Origin: Osmia lignaria lignaria
Taxonomy: Eukaryota > Arthropoda > Insecta > Hymenoptera > Megachilidae
Assembly (NCBI RefSeq): GCF_051020975.1
Contig: NC_135032.1
Span: 4,774,001 to 4,838,000, forward strand
Length of the DNA stretch: 64,000 nucleotides
Reading direction: 5' to 3'
The notes beneath the pieces are model-generated. The model was given only the letters and a program-made list of their open reading frames with translations, had not been told where the DNA came from and did no database searches. The translations under genes were made by a program, and so were the position numbers. How positions within the stretch are numbered: the first letter of the stretch is position 1; each line of letters opens with the position of its first letter. Shown in pieces: positions 49,601-62,095 of the stretch.

Positions 49601-51470
49601 TTGTTCTTCTTCTGCACAGCTAAACTGGAAGTGACATTTCCAGCTCGCAATAGTGCAGAGTTATCTCAAAGAAAGGGGCCACGGTGTTTCTGTATCTCTA
49701 TTATATTGGTGCGACTTCGGAACTTTTAAATATCTTGATATATCTCGAGAACTACGCATCTGATCAAAAAATATCATAGAACATAAAAAGTAGGAAACTT
49801 AATTCTCTACAAAAAAGGTCTCTTAACATTTTGCCATAGCTCGCTTCGTTTCCGAGATATTTGCAGATTTATCTCAAGGGAAGGGGCCTGACGGACATAT
49901 TTCGAGATATTTCTTCTTCTTGTTGTTCTTCTTCTGCACAGCTGAGCTGGAAGTGGCATTTGCAGGTCGCAATAGTGCAGAGTTATCTCAATGAAAGGGG
50001 CCACGGTGTTTCTGTATATCTATTATGTTGGTGCGGCTTCGGAACTTTTAAATATCTCGATATATCTCGAAAACTACGCTTCTGATCAAAAAATATCATA
50101 GAACATAAATTGTAGGAAACATAATTCTCTACAAAAAAGGTCTCTTAACATTTTGCCATAGCTCGCTTCGTTTCCGAGATATTTGCAGATTTATCTCAAG
50201 GGAAGTGGCCTGACGGACATATTTCGAGATATTTCTTCTTCTTGTTGTTCTTCTTCTGCACAGCTAAGCTGGAAGTGGCATTTGCGGCTCGCACTCGTGC
50301 AGAGTTATCTCAAAGAAAGGGGCCACGGTGTTTCTGTATCCCTATTATGTTGGTGCGGCTTCGGAACTTTTAAATATCTCGATATATCTCGAAAACTACG
50401 CTTCTGATCAAAAAATATCATAGAACATAAATTGTAGGAAACATAATTCTCTACAAAAAACGTCTCTTAACATTTTGCCATAGATCGCTTCGTTTCCGAG
50501 ATATTTGCAGATTCAGCTCAAAGGAACTGGCCTGACGGACATATTTCGAGATATTTCTTCTTCTTGTTGTTCTTCCTCTGCACAGCTAAGCTGGAAGTGG
50601 CATTTGCAGCTCGCAATAGTGCAGAGTTATCTCAAAGAAAGGGGCCACGGTGTTTCTGTATCTCTATTATGTTGGTGCGGCTTCGGAACTTTTAAATATC
50701 TTGATATATCTCGAGAACTGCGCATCTGATCAAAAAATATCATAGAACATTAAAAGTAGGAAACTTAATTCTCTACAAAAAAGGTCTCTTAACATTTTGC
50801 CATAGCTCGCTTCGTTTCCGAGACATTTGCAGATTTATCTCAAGGGAAGGGGCCTGACGGACATATTTCGAGATATTTCTTCTTCTTGTTGTTCTTCTTC
50901 TGCACAGCTAAGCTGGAAGTTGCATTTGCGGCTCGCACTAGTGCACAGTTATCTCAAAGAAAGGGGCCACGGTGTTTCTGTATCTCTATTATGTTGGTGC
51001 GGCTTCGGAACTTTTAAATATCTCGATATATCTCGAAAACTACGCTTCTGATCAAAAAATATCATACAACATAAATTGTTGGAAACATAATTCTCTACAA
51101 AAAAGGTCTCTTAACATTTTGCCATAGCTCGCTTCGTTTCCGAGATAATTGCAGATTCAGCTCAAAGGAACTGGCCTGACGGACATATTTCGAGATATTT
51201 CTTCTTCTTGTTGTTCTTCCTCTGCACAGCTAAGCTGGAAGTGGCATTTGCAGCTCGCAATAGTGCAGAGTTATCTCAAAGAAAGGGGCCGCGGTGTTTC
51301 TGTATCTCTATTATGTTGGTGCGGTTTCGGAACTTTTAAATAACCTGATATATCTCGAGAACTACGCATCTGATCAAAAAATATCATAGAACATAAAAAG
51401 TAGGAAACTTAATTCTCTACAAAAAAGGTCTCTTAACATTTTGCCATAGCTCGCTTCGTTTCCGAGATAT
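46641..51470 (+). repeat. Mixed block with V-like and GTG-type units
   Basis: Fifteen units. V-like bodies with CAGCTGAGCTGG occur at 47285, 47929, 49217 and 49861, here with AAGGGGCC instead of AAGTGGCC. Units with AGCTAAACTGG and TTTCCAGC lie at 46641, 46963 and 49539; the last also has AGTGACATTTCC, TTATATTGG and GCGACTTCGG. The units at 50505 and 51149 start CAGATTCAGCTCAAAGG and alternate with type I units. The unit at 51149 has AAATAACCTGATAT, which ends the recurrent frame early. Confidence 0.75.
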
Positions 51471-54400
51471 TTGCAGATTTATCTCAAGGGAAGGGGCCTG
51501 ACTGACGTATTTCGAGATATTTCTTCTTCTTGTTGTTCTTCTTCTGCACAGCTAAGCTGGAAGTGGCATTTGCGGCTCGCACTAGTGCAGAGTTATCTCA
51601 AAGAAAGGGGCCACGGTGTTTCTCTATCTCTATTATGTTGGTGCGGCTTCGGAACTTTTAAATATCTCGATATATCTCGAAAACTACGCTTCTGATCAAA
51701 AAATATCATAGAACATAAAAAGTAGGAAACTTAATTCTCTACAAAAAATGTCTCTTAGCATTTTGCCATAGCTCGCTTCGTTTCCGAGATATTTGCAGAT
51801 TTATCTCAAGGGAAGGGGCCTGACGGACATATTTCGAGATATTTCTTCTTCTTGTTGTTCTTCTTCTGCACAGCTAAACTGGAAGTGGCATTTCCAGCTC
51901 GCAATAGTGCAGAGTTATCTCAAAGAAAGGGGCCACGGTGTTTCTGTATCTCTATTATGTTGGTGCGGTTTCGGAACTTTTAAATATCTTGATATATCTC
52001 GAGAACTACGCATCTGATCAAAAAATATCATAGAACATAAAAAGTAGGAAACTTAATTCTCTACAAAAAACGTCTCTTAACATTTTGCCATAGCTCGCTT
52101 TGTTTCCGAGATATTTGCAGATTCAGCTCAAAGGAACTGGCCTGACGGACATATTTCGAGATATTTCTTCTTCTTGTTGTTCTTCCTCTGCACAGCTAAG
52201 CTGGAAGTGGCATTTGCAGCTCGCAATAGTGCAGAGTTATCTCAAAGAAAGGGGCCACGGTGTTTCTGTATCTCTATTATGTTGGTGCGGCTTCGGAACT
52301 TTTAAATATCTCGATATATCTCGAAAACTACGCTTCTGATCAAAAAATATCATAGAACGTAAATTGTAGGAAACATTATTCTCTACAAAAAAGGTCTCTT
52401 AACATTTTGCCATAGCTCGCTTCGTTTCCGAGATATTTGCAGATTCATCTCAAGGGAAGGGGTCTGACGGACATATTTCGAGATATTTCTTCTTCTTGTT
52501 GTTCTTCTTCTGCACAGCTAAGCTCGAAGCGGCATTTGCACCTCGCAATAGTGCAGAGTTATCTCAAAGAAAGAGGCCACGGTGTTTCTGTACCTCTATT
52601 ATGTTGGTGCAGCTTCGGAACTTTTAAATATCTTGATATATCTCGAGAACTACGCATCTGATCAAAAAATATCATCGAACATAAAAAGTAGGAAACTTAA
52701 TTCTCTACAAAAAAGGTCTCTTAACATTTTGCCATAGCTCGCTTCGTTTCCGAGATATTTGCAGATTTATCTCAAGGGAAGTGGCCTGACGGACATATTT
52801 CGAGATATTTCTTCTTCTTGTTGTTCTTGTTCTGCACAGCTAAGCTGGAAGTGGCATTTGCAGCTCGCAATAGTGCAGAGTTATCCCAAAGAAAGGGGCC
52901 ACGGTGTTTCTGTATCTCTATTATGTTGGTGCGGCTTCGGAACTTTTAAATATCTTGATATATCTCGAGAACTACGCATCTGATCAAAAAATATCATACT
53001 ACATAAAAAGTAGGAAACTTAATTCTCTACAAGAAAGGTCTCTAAACATTTTGCCATAGCTCGCTTCGTTTCCGAGATATTTGCAGATTTATCTCAAGGG
53101 AAGGGGCCTGACGGACATATTTCGAGATATTTCTTCTTCTTGTTGTTCTTCTTCTGCACAGCTAAGCTGGGAGTGGCATTTGCAGCTCGCAATAGTGCAG
53201 AGTTATCTCAAAGAGAGGGGCCACGGTGTTTCTGTATCTCTATTATGTTGGTGCGGCTTCGGAACTTTTAAATATCTTGATATATCTCGATAACTACGCA
53301 TCTCATCAAAAAATATCATAGAAGATAAAAAGTAGGAAACTTAATTCTCTACAAAAAAGGTCTCTTAACATTTCGCCATAGCTCGCTTCGTTTCCGAGAT
53401 ATTTGCAGATTCATCTCAAGGGAAGGGGTCTGACGGACATATTTCGAGATATTTCTTCTTCTTGTTGTTCTTCTTCTGCACAGCTAAGCTCGAAGCGGCA
53501 TTTGCAGCTCGCAATAGTGCAGAGTTATCTCAAAGAAAGAGGCCACGGTGTTTCTGTACCTCTATTATGTTGGTGCAGCTTCGGAACTTTTAAATATCTT
53601 GATATATCTCGAGAACTACGCATCTGATCAAAAAATATCATCGAACATAAAAAGCAGGAAACTTAATTCTCTACAAAAAAGGTCTCTTAACATTTTGCCA
53701 TAGCTCGCTTCGTTTCCGAGATATTTGCAGATTTATCTCAAGGGAAGTGGCCTGACGGACATATTTCGAGATATTTCTTCTTCTTGTTGTTCTTGTTCTG
53801 CACAGCTAAGCTGGAAGTGGCATTTGCAGCTCGCAATAGTGCAGAGTTATCCCAAAGAAAGGGGCCACGGTGTTTCTGTATCTCTATTATGTTGGTGCGG
53901 CTTCGGAACTTTTAAATATCTTGATATATCTCGAGAACTACGCATCTGATCAAAAAATATCATACTACATAAAAAGTAGGAAACTTAATTCTCTACAAGA
54001 AAGGTCTCTAAACATTTTGCCATAGCTCGCTTCGTTTCCGAGATATTTGCAGATGTATCTCAAGCGAAGGGGCCTGACGGACATATTTCGAGATATTTCT
54101 TCTTCTTGTTGTTCTTCTTCTGCACAGCTAAGCTGGGAGTGGCATTTGCAGCTCGCAATAGTGCAGAGTTATCTCAAAGAGAGGGGCCACGGTGTTTCTG
54201 TATCTCTATTATGTTGGTGCGGCTTCGGAACTTTTAAATATCTTGATATATCTCGAGAACTACGCATCTCATCAAAAAATATCATAGAAGATAAAAAGTA
54301 GGAAACTTAATTCTCTACAAAAAAGGTCTCTTAACATTTCGCCATAGCTCGCTTCGTTTCCGAGATATTTGCAGATATATCTCAAGGGAAGGGGCCTGAC

Positions 54401-54690
54401 GGACATATTTCGAGATATTTCTTCTTCTTGTTGTTCTTCTTCTGCACAGCTAAGCTGGAAGTGGCATTTGCGGCTCGCACTAGTGCACAGTTATCTCAAA
54501 GAAAGGGGCCACGGTGTTTCTGTATCTCTATTATGTTGGTGCGTCTTCGGAACTTTTAAATATCTCGATATATCTCGAAAACTACGCTTCTGATCAAAAA
54601 ATATCATAGAACGTAAATTGTAGGAAACATTATTCTCTACAAAAAAGGTCTCTTAACATTTTGCCATAGCTCGCTTCGTTTTCGAGATAT
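51471..54690 (+). repeat. 3220-bp ten-monomer block, copy 1
   Basis: It opens with a type I unit having GACGTATTTCG, a unit with TGCGGTTTCGG, a CAGCTCAAAGGAACTGG unit with a type I tail, an H unit (52437) and an AAGTGGCC unit (52759). The same five-unit order recurs exactly 3220 bp downstream from 54691. The second half of this copy contains a nested trimer repeat (52437-54368). Confidence 0.82.
52437..54368 (+). repeat. Nested pair of 966-bp trimers
   Basis: Copies start at 52437 and 53403. Each has an H unit, a unit with TTCTTGTTCTGC, TTATCCCAAAG, ATCATACTACAT and CTACAAGAAAGG, and a unit with AAGCTGGGAGTGG, CTCATCAAAAA and TTTCGCCATAGC. Small differences are GCACCTCGC at 52540, CTCGATAACTAC at 53288 (a stop in the recurrent frame) and GATGTATCTCAAGCGAAGG at 54053. 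Confidence 0.9.
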
Positions 54691-56300
54691 TTGCAGATTT
54701 ATCTCAAGGGAAGGGGCCTGACGGACGTATTTCGAGATATTTCCTCTTCTTGTTGTTCTTTTTCTGCACAGCCAAGCTGGAAGTGGCATTTGCGGCTCGC
54801 ACTAGTGCAGAGTTATCTCAAAGAAAGGGGCCACGGTGTTTCTGTATCTCTATTATGTTGGTGCGGCTTCGGAACTTTTAAATATCTCGATATATCTCGA
54901 AAACTACGCTTCTGATCAAAAAATATCATAGAACACAAAAAGTAGGAAACTTAATTCTCTACAAAAAAGGTCTCTTAACATTTTGCCATAGCTCGCTTCG
55001 TTTCCGAGATATTTGCAGATTTATCTCAAGGGAAGGGGCCTCACGGACATATTTCGAGATATTTCTTCTTCTTGTTGTTCTTCTTCTGCACAGCTAAACT
55101 GGAAGTGGCATTTCCAGCTCGCAATAGTGCAGAGTTATCTCAAAGAAAGGGGCCACGGTGTTTCTGTATCTCTATTATGTTGGTGCGGTTTCGGAACTTT
55201 TAAATATCTTGATATATCTCGAGAAGTACGCATCTGATCAAAAAATGTCATAGAACATAAAAAGTACGAAACTTAATTCTCTACAAAAAACGTCTCTTAA
55301 CATTTTGCCATAGCTCGCTTCGTTTCCGAGATATTTGCAGATTCAGCTCAAAGGAACTGGCCTGACGGACATATTTCGAGATATTTCTTCTTCCTGTTGT
55401 TCTTCCTCTGCACAGCTAAGCTGGAAGTGGCATTTGCAGCTCGCAATAGTGCAGAGTTATCTCAAAGAAAGGGGCCACGGTGTTTCTGTATCTCTATTAT
55501 GTTGGTGCGGCTTCGGAACTTTTAAATATCTCGATATATCTCGAAAACTACGCTTCTGATCAAAAAATATCATAGAACGTAAATTGTAGGAAACATTATT
55601 CTCTACAAAAAAGGTCTCTTAAGATTTTGCCATAGCTCGCTTCGTTTCCGAGATATTTGCAGATTCATCTCAAGGGAAGGGGTCTGACGGACATATTTCG
55701 AGATATTTCTTCTTCTTGTTGTTCTTCTTCTGCACAGCTAAGCTCGAAGCGGCATTTGCAGCTCGCAATAGTGCAGAGTTATCTCAAAGAAAGAGGCCAC
55801 GGTGTTTCTGTACCTCTATTATGTTGGTGCAGCTTCGGAACTTTTAAATATCTTGATATATCTTGAGAACTACGCATCTGATCAAAAAATATCATCGAAT
55901 ATAAAAAGTAGGAAACTTAATTCTCTACAAAAAAGCTCTCTTAACATTTTGCCATAGCTCGCTTCGTTTCCGAGATATTTGCAGATTTATCTCAAGGGAA
56001 GTGGCCTGACGGACATATTTCGAGATATTTCTTCTTCTTGTTGTTCTTCCTCTGCACAGCTAAGCTGGAAGTGGCATTTGCAGCTCGCCATAGTGCAGAG
56101 TTATCTCAAAGAAAGGGGCCACGGTGTTTCTTTATCTCTATTATGTTGGTGCGTCTTCGGAACTTTTAAATATCTCGATATATCTCGACAACTACGCTTC
56201 TGATCAAAAAATATCATCGAACATAAATTGTAGGAAACATAATTCTCTACAAAAAACGTCTCTTAACATTTTGCCATAGCTCGCTTCGTTTCCGAGATAT
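54691..56300 (+). repeat. 3220-bp ten-monomer block, copy 2 (first five units)
   Basis: The five units at 54691, 55013, 55335, 55657 and 55979 match those at 51471, 51793, 52115, 52437 and 52759 in type and order, with shared GACGTATTTCG, TGCGGTTTCGG and AAAAAACGTCTC. Later units diverge from copy 1, so only half of the block is still recognisable. Confidence 0.8.
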
Positions 56301-58875
56301 TTGCAGTTTCAGCTCAAAGGAACTGGCCTGACGGACATATTTCGAGATATTTCTTCTTCTTGTTGTTCTTCCTCTGCACAGCTAAGCTGGAAGTGTCATT
56401 TGCAGCTCGCAATAGTGCAGAGTTATCTCAAAGAAAGGGGCCACGGTGTTTCTGTATCTCTATTATGTTGGTGCGGCTTCGGAACTTTTAAATATCTTGA
56501 TATATCTCGAGAACTACGCATCTCATCAAAAAATATTATAGATCATAAAAAGTAGGAAACTTAATTCTCTACAAAAAAGGTCTCTTAACATCTTGCCATA
56601 GCTCGCTTCGTTTCCGAGATATTTGCATATTTATCTCAAGGGAAGGGGCCTGACGGACATATTTCGAGATATTTCTTCTTCTTGTTGTTCTTCTTCTGCA
56701 CAGCTAAGCTGGAAGTGGCATTTGCGGCTCGCACTAGTGCAGAGTTATCTCAAAGAAAGGGGCCACGGTGTTTCTGTATCTCTATTATGTTGGTGCGGCT
56801 TCGGAACTTTTAAATATCTTGATATATCTCGAGAACTACGCATCTGATCAAAAAATATCATAGAACATAAAAAGTAGGAAACTTAATTCTCTACAAAAAA
56901 GGTCTCTTAACATTTTGCTATAGCTCGCTTCGTTTCCGAGATATTTGCAGATTCATCTCAAGGGAAGGGGTCTGACGGACATATTTCGAGATATTTCTTC
57001 TTCTTGTTGTTCTTTCTCTGCACAGCTAAGCTCGAAGTGGCATTTGCAGCTCGCAATAGTGCAGAGTTATCTCAAAGAAAGGGGCCACGGTGTTTCTGTA
57101 TCTCTATTATGTTGGTGCGGCTTCGGAACTTTTAAATATCTTGATATATCTCGAGAACTACGCGTCTGATCAAAAAATATCACAGAACATAAAAAGTAGG
57201 AAACATAATTCTCTACAAAAACGGTCTCTTAACATTTTGCCATAGCTCGCTTCGTTTCCGAGATATTTGCAGATATATCTCAAGGGAAGGGGCCTGACGG
57301 ACATATTTCGAGATATTTCTTCTTCTTGTTGTTCTTCTTCTGCACAGCTAAGCTGAAAGTGGCATTTGCGGCTCGCACTGGTGCACAGTTATCTCAAAGA
57401 AAGGGGCCAGGGTGTTTCTGTATCTCTATTATGTTGGTGCGTCTTCGGAACTTTTAAATATCTCGATATATCTCGACAACTACGCTTCTGATCAAAAAAT
57501 ATCATAGAACATAAATTGTAGGAAACATAATTCTCTACAAAAAACGTCTCTTAACATTTTGCCATAGCTCGCTTCGTTTCCGAGATATTTGCAGTTTCAG
57601 CTCAAAGGAACTGGCCTGACGGACATATTTCGAGATATTTCTTCTTCTTGTTGTTCTTCCTCTGCACAGCTAAGCTGGAAGTGGCATTTGCAGCTCGCAA
57701 TAGTGCAGAGTTATCTCAAAGAAAGGGGCCACGGTGTTTCTGTATCTCTATTATGTTGGTGCGGCTTCGGAACTTTTAAATATCTTGATATATCTCGAGA
57801 ACTACGCATCTCATCAAAAAATATTATAGATCATAAAAAGTAGGAAACTTAATTCTCTACAAAAAAGGTCTCTTAACATTTTGCCATAGCTCGCTTCGTT
57901 TCCGAGATATTTGCATATTTATCTCAAGGGAAGGGGCCTGACGGACATATTTCGAGATATTTCTTCTTCTTGTTGTTCTTCTTCTGCACAGCTAAGCTGG
58001 AAGTGGCATTTGCGGCTCGCACTAGTGCAGAGTTATCTCAAAGAAAGGGGCCACGGTGTTTCTGTATCTCTATTATGTTGGTGCGGCTTCGGAACTTTTA
58101 AATATCTTGATATATCTCGAGAACTACGCATCTGATCAAAAAATATCATAGAACATAAAAAGTAGGAAACTTAATTCTCTACAAAAAAGGTCTCTTAACA
58201 TTTTGCCATAGCTCGCTTCGTTTCCGAGATATTTGCAGATTCATCTCAAGGGAAGGGGTCTGACGGACATATTTCGAGATATTTCTTCTTCTTGTTGTTC
58301 TTTCTCTGCACAGCTAAGCTCGAAGTGGCATTTGCAGCTCGCAATAGTGCAGAGTTATCTCAAAGAAAGAGGCCACGGTGTTTCTGTACCTCTATTATGT
58401 TGGTGCAGCTTCGGAACTTTTAAATATCTTGATATATCTCGAGAACTACGCATCTGATCAAAAAATATCATCGAACATAAAAAGTAGGAAACTTAATTCT
58501 CTACAAAAAAGGTCTCTTAACATTTTGCCATAGCTCGCTTCGTTTCCGAGATATTTGCAGATTTATCTCAAGGGAAGTGGCCTGACGGACATATTTCGAG
58601 ATATTTCTTCTTCTTGTTGTTCTTCTTCTGCACAGCTAAGCTGGAAGTGGCATTTGCAGCTCGCAATAGTGCAGAGTTATCTCAAAGAAAGGGGCCACGG
58701 TGTTTCTGTATCTCTATTATGTTGGTGCGGCTTCGGAACTTTTAAATATCTCGATATATCTCGAAAACTACGCTTCTGATAAAAAATATCATACAACATA
58801 AAAAGTAGGAAACTTAATTCTCTACAAAAAAGGTCTCTTAACGTTTTGCAATAGCTCGCTTCGTTTCCGAGATAT
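56301..58875 (+). repeat. 1288-bp four-monomer repeat, two copies
   Basis: The units at 56301, 56623 and 56945 correspond to those at 57589, 57911 and 58233. Shared markers are GCAGTTTCAGCTC, CTCATCAAAAAATATTATAG, TTTGCATATTTATC and TTCTTTCTCTGC. The intervening unit at 57267 shares GCGTCTTCGG and CTCGACAACTAC with that at 55979. The unit at 58555 has CTGATAAAAAATATC, one C lost (321 bp), which destroys the usual TGATCA. Confidence 0.85.
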
Positions 58876-61800
58876 TTGCAGATTTATCTCAAGGGAAGGG
58901 TCCTGACGGACATATTTCGAGATATTTCTTCTTCTTGTTGTTCTTCTTCTGCACAGCTAAACTGGAAGTGGCATTTCCAGCTCGCAATAGTGCAGAGTTA
59001 TTCCAAAGAAAGGGGCCACGATGTTTCTGTATCTCTATTATGTTGGTGCGGCTTCGGAACTTTTAAATATCTCGATACATCTCGAAAACTACGCTTCTGA
59101 TCAAAAAATATCATAGAACATATATTGTAGGAAACATAATTCTCTACAAAAAAGGTCTCTTAACATTTTGCCATAGCTCGCTTCGTTTCCGAGATATTTG
59201 CAGATTTATCTCAAGGGAAGGGGCCTGAGGGACATATTTCGAGATATTTCTTCTTCTTGTTGTTCTTCTTCTGCACAGCTAAGCTGGAAGTGGCATTTGC
59301 AGCTCGCAATAGTGCAGAGTTACCTCAAAGAAAGGGGCCACGGTGTTTCTGTATCTCTATTATGTTGGTGCCGCTTCGGAACTTTTAAATATCTGGATAT
59401 ATCTCGAGAACTACGCATCTGATCAAAAAATATCATAGAACATAAAAAGTAGGAAACTTAATTCTCTACAAAAAAGGTCTCTTAACATTTTGCCATAGCT
59501 CGCTTGGTTTCCGAGATAGTTGCAGATTTATCTCAAGGGAAGGGGCCTGACGGACATATTTCCAGATATTTCTTCTTCTTGTTGTTCTTCTTCTGCACAG
59601 CTAAGCTGGAAGTGGCATTTGCAGCTCGCAATAGTGCAGAGTTATCTCAAAGAAAGGGGCCACGGTGTTTCTGTATCTCTATTATGTTGGTGCGGCTTCG
59701 GAACTTTTAAATATCTTGATATATCTCGAGAACTACGCATCTGATCAAAAAATATCATAGAACATAAAAAGTAGGAAACCTAATTTTCTACAAAAAAGGT
59801 CGCTTAACATTTTGCCGTAGCTCGCTTCGTTTCCGAGATATTTGCAGATTTATCTCAAGGGAAGGGGCCTGACGGACATATTTCGAGATATTTCTTCTTC
59901 TTGTTGTTCTTCTTCTGCACAGCTAAGCTGGAAGTGGCATTTGCAGCTCGCAGTAGTGCAGAGTTATCTCAAAGAAAGGGGCCACGGTGTTTCTGTATCT
60001 CTATTATGTTGGTGCGGCTTCGGAACTTTTAAATATCTTGATATATCTCGAGAACTACGCATCTGATCAAAAAATATCATAGAACATAAAAAGTAGGAAA
60101 CCTAATTTTCTACAAAAAAGGTCTCTTAACATTTTGCCGTAGCTCGCTTCGTTTCCGAGATATTTGCAGATTTATCTCAAGGGAAGGGGCCTGACGGACA
60201 TATTTCGAAACATTTCTTATTCTTGTTGTTCTTCTTCTGCACAGCTAAGCTGGAAGTGGCATTTGCAGCGCGCAATAGTGCAGAGTTATCTCAAAGAAAG
60301 GGGCCACGGTGTTTCTGTATCTCTATTATGTTGGTGCGGCTTCGGAACTTTTAAATATCTTGATATATCTCGAGAACTACGCATCTGATCAAAAAATATC
60401 ATAGAACATAAAAAGTAGGAAACTTAATTCTCTACAAAAAAGGTCTCTTAATATTTTCCCATAGCTGGCATCGTTTCCGAGATATTTGCAGATTTATCTC
60501 AAGGGAAGGGGCCTGACGGACATATTCCGAGATATTTCTTCTTCTTGTTGTTCCTCTTCTGCACAGCTAAGCTGGAAGTGGCATTTGCAGCTCGCAATAG
60601 TGCAGAGTTATCTCAAAGAAAGGGGCCACGGTGTTTCTGTATCTCTATTATGTCTGTGCGGCTTCGGAACTTTTAAATATCTTGATATATCTCGAGAACT
60701 ACGCATCTGATCAAAAAATATCATAGAACATAAATTGTAGGAAACTTAATTCTCTACAAAAAACGTCTCTTAACATTTTGCCATAGCTCGCTTCGTTTCC
60801 GAGATATTTGCAGATTTATCTCAAGGGAAGGGGCCTGACGGACATATTTCGAGATATTTCTTCTTCTCGTTGTTCTTCTTCTGCACAGCTAAGCTGTAAG
60901 TGGCATCTGCGGCTCGCGCTAGTACAGAGTTATCTCAAAGAAAGGGGCCACGGTGTTTCTGTATCTCTATTATGTCTGTGCGGCTTCGGAACTTTTAAAT
61001 ATCTTGATATATCTCGAGAACTACGCATCTGATCAAAAAATATCATAGAACATAAATTGTAGGAAACTTAATTCTCTACAAAAAAGGTCTCTTAACATTC
61101 TGCCATAGCTCGCTTCGTTTCCGAGATATTTGCAGATTTATCTCAAGGGAAGGGGCCTGACGGACATATTTCGAGATATTTCTTCTTCTCGTTGTTCTTC
61201 TTCTGCACAGCTAAGCTGTAAGTGGCATTTGCGGCTCGCGCTAGTACAGAGTTATCTCAAAGAAAGGGGCCACGGTGTTTCTGTATCTCTATTATGTTGG
61301 TGCGGCTTCGGAACTTTTAAATATCTTGATATATCTCGAGAACTACGCATCTGATCAAAAAATATCATAGAACATAAAAAGTAGGAAACTTAATTCTCTA
61401 CAAAAAAGGTCTCTCAACATTTTCCCATAGCTGGCATCGTTTCCGAGATATTTGCAGATTTATCTCAAGGGAAGGGGCCTGACGGATATATTCCGAGATA
61501 TTTCTTCTTCTTGTTGTTCCTCTTCTGCACAGCTAAGCTGGAAGTGGCATTTGCAGCTCGCAATAGTGCAGAGTTATCTCAAAGAAAGGGGCCACGGTGT
61601 TTCTGTATCTCTATTATGTTGGTGCGGCTTCGGAACTTTTAAATATCTTGATATATCTCGAGAACTACGCATCTCATCAAAAAATATTATAGATCATAAA
61701 AAGTAGGAAACTTAATTCTCTACAAAAAAGGTCTCTTAACATTTTGCCATAGCTCGCTTCGTTTCCGAGATATTTGCATATTTATCTCAAGGGAAGGGGC

Positions 61801-62095
61801 CTGACGGACATATTTCGAGATATTTCTTCTTCTTGTTGTTCTTCTTCTGCACAGCTAAGCTGGAAGTGGCATTTGCGGCTCGCACTAGTGCAGAGTTATC
61901 TCAAAGAAAGGGGCCACGGTGTTTCTGTATCTCTATTATGTTGGTGCGGCTTCGGAACTTTTAAATATCTTGATATATCTCGAGAACTACGCATCTGATC
62001 AAAAAATATCATAGAACATAAAAAGTAGGAAACTTAATTCTCTACAAAAAAGGTCTCTTAACATTTTGCCATAGCTCGCTTCGTTTCCGAGATAT
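58876..62095 (+). repeat. 3220-bp ten-monomer block near the right edge, copy 1
   Basis: The unit series carries markers in order: GGGTCCTGACGG with TTATTCCAAAG and CGATACATC (58876), CTGAGGGACAT with TACCTCAAAG and TGCCGCTTCGG (59198), GATAGTTGCAG with ATTTCCAG (59520), CGCAGTAGTGC (59842), TTCGAAACATTTCTTATTC (60164), and CCCATAGCTGGCATCG with TATTCCGAG and TATGTCTGTGCGG (60486). All of these recur 3220 bp downstream. Confidence 0.9.
60808..61451 (+). repeat. Tandem monomer pair inside the ten-monomer block
   Basis: The units at 60808 and 61130 share TTCTTCTCGTTGTTC, AAGCTGTAAGTGG and GGCTCGCGCTAGTACAG, changes not seen elsewhere. The first also has GGCATCTGC and TATGTCTGTGCGG. The ten-monomer span is closed by a unit at 61452 whose 5' end repeats that at 60486 (CCCATAGCTGGCATCG, ATTCCGAG), 966 bp away. 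Confidence 0.85.
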
